Positions 59,625-64,000 of a stretch of DNA of 64,000 nucleotides are shown piece after piece. A program made the position numbers and the translations under genes. Under the pieces are notes generated by a model. It was not told the origin of the DNA. It did not search any database and saw nothing but the letters and a program-made list of their open reading frames with translations. How positions within the stretch are numbered: position 1 is the first letter of the stretch; every line of letters starts with the position of its first letter. This stretch comes from Halochromatium roseum (GTDB taxonomy: Bacteria > Pseudomonadota > Gammaproteobacteria > Chromatiales > Chromatiaceae): positions 1-64,000 of the forward strand of contig NZ_NHSH01000006.1 in assembly GCF_016653315.1 (NCBI RefSeq), given 5' to 3'.

Positions 59625-60104
59625 ATGGAGCGCGTCTATCTGTTACCCGGCGAATACCATGTCGCCCAAACGCCGTGCGAGCTTGCCACCCTGCTGGGAA
59701 GCTGCGTTGGGGTCTGTTTGCGCCATATCGACAAACCCTACGCCGCCATGAACCACTTTCTGCTGGCCAGGGCGCGTCCTGAAGACATCGACATCGGTCG
59801 TTATGGCGACCGCGCCACGACCGCGATTATTCACCTCATGCGCCGGCTCGACCCGACCGAAGGCGTGCTACGCGCGCAGCTCTTCGGCGGCGCCCAGGTC
59901 ATCGATTGTCTCGCGCCAAATGGCGACATCGGCCGCGCCAATATCGCGGTTGCTCGGCAGATCCTCGCGGCGCATCACATCCCAATTGAAGCAGAAGATG
60001 TCGGCGGCACCCGTGGCCGTCGCATCTCCTTCAATACTGCCACCGGACAGATCAGGGTTCAGATGCTCCAGACCGCGGCCGAGTTTGTCGCCGCCAATCG
60101 TTGA
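59625..60104 (+). CDS. cheD: chemoreceptor glutamine deamidase
   Basis: CheD converts glutamine to glutamate in chemoreceptors and tunes chemotaxis. The 159-residue protein has catalytic Cys27 in LLGSCVGVCL, the conserved His in MNHFLL, and the signatures AQLFGGAQVI and VGGTRGRRISFNT. AGGAGC lies before the ATG at 59625. No other che genes are near, but it follows the GGDEF-EAL gene by 61 bases and might be co-transcribed with it. Confidence 0.93.
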   Translation: MERVYLLPGEYHVAQTPCELATLLGSCVGVCLRHIDKPYAAMNHFLLARARPEDIDIGRYGDRATTAIIHLMRRLDPTEGVLRAQLFGGAQVIDCLAPNGDIGRANIAVARQILAAHHIPIEAEDVGGTRGRRISFNTATGQIRVQMLQTAAEFVAANR

Positions 60105-60148
60105 GCCGTCCTCAACAGCCGACTGATCAGCGTTCAGCGAACCGTTGA

Positions 60149-60595
60149 TCAGCCGGCGCTAGGACCAGGCCAGAACTCCTGATCGAAGAGCGCTTGTGCC
60201 TGATAAGGACAGTCTGCGGGAAAGCTGGACTGAGGGAGTCCGGTTTCGAAGCTCGCGAGATCGACAGCATCGGTATAGGCGTCGAGGATTTCCGCATCGA
60301 CAAAACGCTTGAGACTCGGGCTATCCTTAAGCAGCTTCGCGAGATCCTTGCGTTGCACCCGGATGATGCCCGCCCAGCTCGATGAGCGCTGATCCGGCTG
60401 ATATTGCCACTTGAGGAGATGACCAATCAAGATGCGCAGCCGCCGATAGAACTCTCGACGCTCGTTGCCCATTTCCTGCTCCAAGGCCTCGGCCAGCTGC
60501 TCAATGTCGAGATCCTGTATTCGCCCCGCCTTCAACAAGCGGCTTTGTTGCTCGAGCCAGCCATATCGATCAGGTGTTCGTACTGGTTCATTCAT
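60149..60595 (-). CDS. DUF29 family protein
   Basis: This 148-residue helical protein matches DUF29: RYGWLEQQSRLLKAGRIQDL, LAEALEQEMGNERREFYRRL, LIGHLLKWQYQPDQRSSSW and the late GLPQSSFPADCPY. The family is common in cyanobacteria and proteobacteria that carry many mobile elements. Its role is not established. It converges with cheD across 44 bases and lies downstream of sdhE on the same strand. Confidence 0.87.
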   Translation of the reverse strand: MNEPVRTPDRYGWLEQQSRLLKAGRIQDLDIEQLAEALEQEMGNERREFYRRLRILIGHLLKWQYQPDQRSSSWAGIIRVQRKDLAKLLKDSPSLKRFVDAEILDAYTDAVDLASFETGLPQSSFPADCPYQAQALFDQEFWPGPSAG

Positions 60596-60659
60596 AGGCC
60601 TTAGCTTGCATAGGGCTTAGCTCGCGCAGGGATCGCCTTGCGGAGAACTCACCTTGATG

Positions 60660-61022
60660 TCAACGCTCTGCGCCAGCATCGCTCGACGATGTTCGCGGTC
60701 CTTCAAGCATGCAGTCTTGAATCGCCGCAACCAGGCGACTGAGCGCGGGATCTGCCGGCACCGCCTGGCCGAGCAGCCAATCCTGCAGAATCTGGTCTTG
60801 ATAGCCGAGCAAGCGCTCGAAGTCAGCGCTCCCGGCGGAGTCTAGCTCGGCATAGCGCTGATCCAAAAAGCGGTTCAGCAACAGGTCGAGCTCAAGCATG
60901 CCGCGCCGGCATTGCCAGCGCAGGCGCTGGATCTGGCGCTCCAAGTCTAAGGCCTCAGCCTGAAAGGACCCAGCGCGACGCTGAGCAAGAGAAGCCGCGC
61001 TGCCGCCACACTCACTCACCAC
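60660..61022 (-). CDS. sdhE: succinate dehydrogenase assembly factor SdhE
   Basis: This 120-residue protein includes the SdhE core with its RGxxE motif (RLRWQCRRGMLELDLLL), then FLDQRYAELDS and LLGYQDQILQDWLLG. SdhE helps attach FAD covalently to SdhA. The core is flanked by 30 extra N-terminal and about 15 C-terminal residues. The start is uncertain: GTG codons at 61022 and nearby lie in a 7-bp tandem repeat. It is the last gene of the sdh operon, 14 bases after sdhB. Confidence 0.88.
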   Translation of the reverse strand: MVSECGGSAASLAQRRAGSFQAEALDLERQIQRLRWQCRRGMLELDLLLNRFLDQRYAELDSAGSADFERLLGYQDQILQDWLLGQAVPADPALSRLVAAIQDCMLEGPRTSSSDAGAER

Positions 61023-61041
61023 TCACCACTCACCACTCAAA
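61014..61041. repeat. 7-bp tandem repeat across the sdhB-sdhE junction
   Basis: ACTCACC occurs three times, with a fourth near-copy ACTCAAA that includes the sdhB stop. On the coding strand the units read GGTGAGT, which contains both SD-like GGTGAG and GTG start codons. Copy-number changes are not multiples of three. Confidence 0.88.
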
Positions 61042-61762
61042 CCGACTGCTCGAGCATCAGTTCTTTGATCTGACCAATCGCCTTGGTCGGATTCAGACCC
61101 TTGGGACAAACCTCGACGCAGTTCATGATGCTATGGCAGCGGAACAGCTTGTACGGTCCTTCCAACGCATCCAACCGCTCCTCGGTGGCCTGATCACGGC
61201 TGTCCGCCAGGAAGCGCCAGGACTGCAGCAGCGCCGCGGGACCATGGAACTTGTCCGGGTTCCACCAGAACGATGGGCAGGCCGTCGAGCAACAACCGCA
61301 GAGGATGCACTCATAAAGCCCATCGAGTTTCTCGCGGTCTTCGGGCGACTGTCGCACCTCCTGCTCAGGGAGCGGGTCTTTGCGGATCAGATAGGGCTCG
61401 ACCGCGCGGTATTGCTCGTAGAACTGGGTCATGTCGACAACCAGATCGCGGATCACCGGCCGTCCCGGCAGCGGGCGCACCTGGATCGGCTGCTTCAGGT
61501 CCGCGACCGGGGTGATGCAGGCCAGGCAGTTGGTGCCGTTGGCGTTGACGCCGTCGGAGCCACAGACACCCTCGCCGCAGGAATGACGGAAGGCGAAGGT
61601 CTCGTCCTGCTCCTTGATCGCGAGCAGGGCCTCGCGCAGCATCATGCCTGGCGCGGCTTCGATCTCGAAGGTCTGCATGTAGGGCTTGGCGCCGGATGCC
61701 GCCAAGCTGGAGCCGGTGTCGCTATCGGGCTGGTAACGGTAGACGCTGATCGTGACGGACAT
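61037..61762 (-). CDS. sdhB: succinate dehydrogenase iron-sulfur subunit
   Basis: SdhB carries electrons from SdhA to quinone. The 241-residue protein has the N-terminal [2Fe-2S] motif SCGEGVCGSDGVNANG with a later CLAC, then C-terminal clusters CILCGCCSTACPS and CHSIMNCVEVCPKG for [4Fe-4S] and [3Fe-4S]. It is cytoplasmic-side and membrane-attached through SdhCD. It lies between sdhA (18 bases upstream) and sdhE. Confidence 0.95.
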   Translation of the reverse strand: MSVTISVYRYQPDSDTGSSLAASGAKPYMQTFEIEAAPGMMLREALLAIKEQDETFAFRHSCGEGVCGSDGVNANGTNCLACITPVADLKQPIQVRPLPGRPVIRDLVVDMTQFYEQYRAVEPYLIRKDPLPEQEVRQSPEDREKLDGLYECILCGCCSTACPSFWWNPDKFHGPAALLQSWRFLADSRDQATEERLDALEGPYKLFRCHSIMNCVEVCPKGLNPTKAIGQIKELMLEQSV

Positions 61763-61780
61763 GCGTGGTCGGTCCTCCTC

Positions 61781-63556
61781 TTAATAAACCCGCGGCTTCG
61801 GCGGAAAAGACTCAACCGTGAGCGGCTTGGTGCGCACTGGCTTGTAGTCCATGCGATCGCCCTCGCGCAGATAGAGGCTGTGTTTCATCCAGCGCTCGTC
61901 GTCGCGCTCCGGAAAATCGACGCGTGAGTGGGCACCGCGGCTCTCATCGCGGTGCAGGGCGGACATCATCGTCGCCATGCCGACATCGACCAGATTGTCC
62001 AGCTCGAGTGCCTCGATCCGCGCGGTGTTGAAGGTCTGGCTGTGATCACGGAGGCGAACGCCCTCGACCCGCTCACGCAGCGCCTTGAGCTTTTCGACGC
62101 CTTCGGCCATGGTCGGCTGATCGCGGAAGACACCGCAGTGATCCTCCATCAACCGGCGGAGCTCCGCCTTCACATCCGCGACGCGCTCGCCCTCGCCTTG
62201 GCGCTCCCAGCGCGCTAGTCGTGCAATCGCCGGCTCAATGTGTGCATCGCGCATCGGTCGGTGATTCGGATGCTCGGCGACATAGCTCAGGATGTCGGTG
62301 CCCGCGGCGCGGCCGAAGACCAGGATGTCGAGCAATGAGTTGCCGCCCAGGCGGTTGGCGCCATGCACCGAGACACAGGCACATTCGCCCGCCGCATAGA
62401 GCCCCGGCACCACCTCTTCGGGACCATGTCGAGCTGGTGCCACGACCCGCGCATGGCGATCGGTCGGGATGCCGCCCATCGCATAGTGCGCGGTCGGGAA
62501 CACCGGGATCGGCTCCTTGGCGGGATCGATGCCGAGGAATACCCGACAGATATCGGTGATCCCAGGCAGGCGGTGATGCACGACATCGGCGCCCAGGTGA
62601 TCGACCTTGAGCAGCACATAGTCCTTGTTGGGTCCGCAGCCACGGCCCTCGCGGATCTCGGTGACGATCGAACGCGAGACCATATCGCGGCTGGCGAGAT
62701 CCCGCGCCTTGGGCGCGTAGCGCTCCATGAAGCGCTCGCCCTCGCCGTTGACCAGATAGCCACCCTCGCCGCGCGCACCCTCGGTGATCAGCATGCCCTT
62801 GCCGGCGACACCAGTGGGATGGAACTGATAGAACTCCATGTCCTGCAGCGGCACCCCGGCGCGCAGCGCCATCGCCATGCCGTCACCGGTATTGATGAAG
62901 GCGTTGGTATTGGTGCGGAACACCTGGCCATAGCCGCCAGTGGCGAGCAGCGTGGTCTTGGCTTCGATGATCAGCGGTTCGCCGCTCTCGATGTCCAACA
63001 CCAACGCGCCAATCGCGACCCCTTCATCGTCGCGAATCAGGTCAACCGCAAAGTACTCGTCGAAGAAGTGGGTCTTGGCGCGCAGGTTCTGCTGATACAG
63101 CGTGTGCAGGATGGCGTGGCCGGTGCGATCCGCGGCGGCACAGGTGCGGGCCGCCTGCTCGCCGCCGAAGTTCTGGCTTTGGCCGCCAAAGGCACGCTGG
63201 TAGATCTTGCCATTGTCGAGCCGCGAGAACGGCACACCGGCATGCTCGAGCTCGTAGACGGTGGGGATCGCCTCGCGGCACATGGTCTCGATGGCATCCT
63301 GATCGCCCAGGTAGTCCGAGCCCTTGACGGTATCGAACATGTGCCAGTGCCAATTATCGGGCAGCGCATTGGCCAGGGCAGCGTTGACACCGCCCTGGGC
63401 GGCCACCGTGTGCGAACGGGTTGGAAACACCTTCGAGACCACGGCGACGCGCAGATTAGCAGCGGCAAGGCGCAGCGCGGCGTTGAGACCCGCGCCGCCA
63501 GCGCCAATGATCAGCGCATCGAAATGTCGGTGGGGTAGAGAGTGGGCAGCGGGCAT
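61781..63556 (-). CDS. sdhA: succinate dehydrogenase flavoprotein subunit
   Basis: This 591-residue catalytic subunit oxidises succinate to fumarate. The N-terminal FAD motif is ALIIGAGGAGLNAALRLA, and the covalent FAD histidine is in RSHTVAAQGG. Substrate-site patterns include QFHPTGVAGKG and TEGARGEGGYLVNG, with HGANRLGGNSLLD later. The C-terminal domain is complete. ATG at 63556 is chosen; a TTG three codons earlier, overlapping the sdhD stop, is possible. Confidence 0.96.
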   Translation of the reverse strand: MPAAHSLPHRHFDALIIGAGGAGLNAALRLAAANLRVAVVSKVFPTRSHTVAAQGGVNAALANALPDNWHWHMFDTVKGSDYLGDQDAIETMCREAIPTVYELEHAGVPFSRLDNGKIYQRAFGGQSQNFGGEQAARTCAAADRTGHAILHTLYQQNLRAKTHFFDEYFAVDLIRDDEGVAIGALVLDIESGEPLIIEAKTTLLATGGYGQVFRTNTNAFINTGDGMAMALRAGVPLQDMEFYQFHPTGVAGKGMLITEGARGEGGYLVNGEGERFMERYAPKARDLASRDMVSRSIVTEIREGRGCGPNKDYVLLKVDHLGADVVHHRLPGITDICRVFLGIDPAKEPIPVFPTAHYAMGGIPTDRHARVVAPARHGPEEVVPGLYAAGECACVSVHGANRLGGNSLLDILVFGRAAGTDILSYVAEHPNHRPMRDAHIEPAIARLARWERQGEGERVADVKAELRRLMEDHCGVFRDQPTMAEGVEKLKALRERVEGVRLRDHSQTFNTARIEALELDNLVDVGMATMMSALHRDESRGAHSRVDFPERDDERWMKHSLYLREGDRMDYKPVRTKPLTVESFPPKPRVY

Positions 63557-63561
63557 AAGGA

Positions 63562-63903
63562 TCAACCAATCTGAACCAAGATCAAGGCCTGCAGCGCCCA
63601 GAGGCCGGAGGCGAGGAACACCAGCGCGAACAGCGACAACAGCCCGACACGCAGGCCAATCGGCTTGATGTAGTCGATCAGCACATCACGGATGCCGACC
63701 CAGGCATGGGCCAGCAGCAACGGGATGAAGACCAACAGACCAACCGCCACCCAGGGCGAACCTGCCCAAGCGGCCAGCTGGCTATGGTCCTGCGGCGGCG
63801 CGAACGCAAAGAAAAGCACCAAGTAGAGCCCGAACAGGCCCAGATAGACGGCACTGACGCGCTGCACGAGCCAGGCCTTGAGACCAGAGGCGCGCCGGCT
63901 CAT
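63562..63903 (-). CDS. sdhD: succinate dehydrogenase membrane anchor subunit D
   Basis: This 113-residue membrane protein has three hydrophobic spans, the first reading AVYLGLFGLYLVLFFAF and the last LSLFALVFLASGLWALQAL. It has the RVSAVYLGLF start and the AHAWVGIRDVLIDYI pattern near the quinone and heme site (the histidine in AHAW). It anchors SdhAB with SdhC. The start overlaps the sdhC stop by four bases. Confidence 0.9.
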   Translation of the reverse strand: MSRRASGLKAWLVQRVSAVYLGLFGLYLVLFFAFAPPQDHSQLAAWAGSPWVAVGLLVFIPLLLAHAWVGIRDVLIDYIKPIGLRVGLLSLFALVFLASGLWALQALILVQIG

Positions 63904-64000
63904 CGCAGCACCACCGCCCCAATCAGGGTCAGTGCCAGGGCGCTAGAGAGTGCCGTCCAAGCCGTCTTACGGGCGCTCGGACGGTCGAGTCCCCAACCGA
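63900..64000 (-). CDS. sdhC: succinate dehydrogenase cytochrome b subunit, 3' end only
   Basis: The last 32 codons of sdhC are in the window (ending TLIGAVVLR); the rest lies beyond it. The fragment has the lead WGLDRPSARK and a final hydrophobic span, which is how SdhC proteins end. The stop overlaps the sdhD start (ATGA). Identity rests on position and this ending. Confidence 0.8.
   Translation of the reverse strand, partial: GWGLDRPSARKTAWTALSSALALTLIGAVVLR

Noticed and set aside
62363-63538. Frame of 391 codons opposite sdhA
   Set aside because: Shadow of the conserved sdhA gene.

Overview
The window is GC-rich and densely coded. It reads like a gammaproteobacterial sulfur oxidiser, most likely a purple sulfur bacterium of the Chromatiaceae type. 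The main grounds are a cytoplasmic sulfite dehydrogenase operon (soeABC) facing a sulfide:quinone oxidoreductase-like flavoprotein, with a rhodanese-fused CoA-disulfide/persulfide reductase next to them. Other typical genes are hemN, prmB, iscR, a DUF1249 gene, trhP and sdhCDABE. No photosynthesis gene lies in the window, so the phototroph label is inference. I see no rRNA, tRNA, CRISPR array or intact insertion sequence.

Layout. 1-1.7 kb: AT-richer decayed DNA holding a C-terminally truncated diguanylate cyclase and an antitoxin remnant that ends in a large palindrome. 1.8-9.4 kb: housekeeping genes (thiE, an acyl-CoA ligase, hemN, prmB, iscR, a methyltransferase, a thioredoxin, DUF1249). 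9.5-11.9 kb: an OsmC protein joined to a RyR-domain protein with nucleotide-binding-like folds. 12.1-28.3 kb: a nitrogen block with ethanolamine ammonia-lyase (eutBC), a 58-residue membrane protein, an ammonium transporter, a cupin-type regulator and a nine-gene run (purU, four mgd-type genes, gmaS, three mgs-type genes) that matches the N-methylglutamate pathway of methylamine use. That run lies behind a clear sigma-54 promoter. 28.3-38.9 kb: mixed enzymes (B3/B4 protein, GGCT-like protein, DHH phosphoesterase, S1-repeat protein, orphan DRE-TIM aldolase, trhP, ChaN-PDZ, M1 peptidase). 38.9-48.3 kb: sulfur genes. 48.3-50.3 kb: accessory DNA with a VapC chimera and an Rpn-family nuclease between imperfect 41-bp direct repeats. 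50.3-54.1 kb: a MoxR ATPase/VWA/membrane-protein operon. 54.3-59.6 kb: a secreted trypsin-like protease, then a periplasmic binding protein, a porin and a GGDEF-EAL protein as one transcription unit. 59.6-64 kb: cheD, DUF29, and the sdh operon, which runs out of the window at sdhC.

How parts work together. Methylamine could enter by the Amt-type transporter, be joined to glutamate by GmaS, be turned into N-methylglutamate by MgsABC and be oxidised by MgdABCD to glutamate plus methylene-tetrahydrofolate. PurU would return folate-bound C1 units to formate. Ethanolamine ammonia-lyase would give a second ammonia supply. In sulfur metabolism the SQR-like protein would oxidise sulfide, the persulfide reductase would release reduced sulfur in the cytoplasm and SoeABC would oxidise sulfite at the inner face of the membrane.

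A recurring oddity is a set of short tandem repeats (6, 7, 11, 12, 13 and 21 bp) in gene starts, signal peptides, coiled coils and divergent promoter regions. They point to active replication slippage in this genome.
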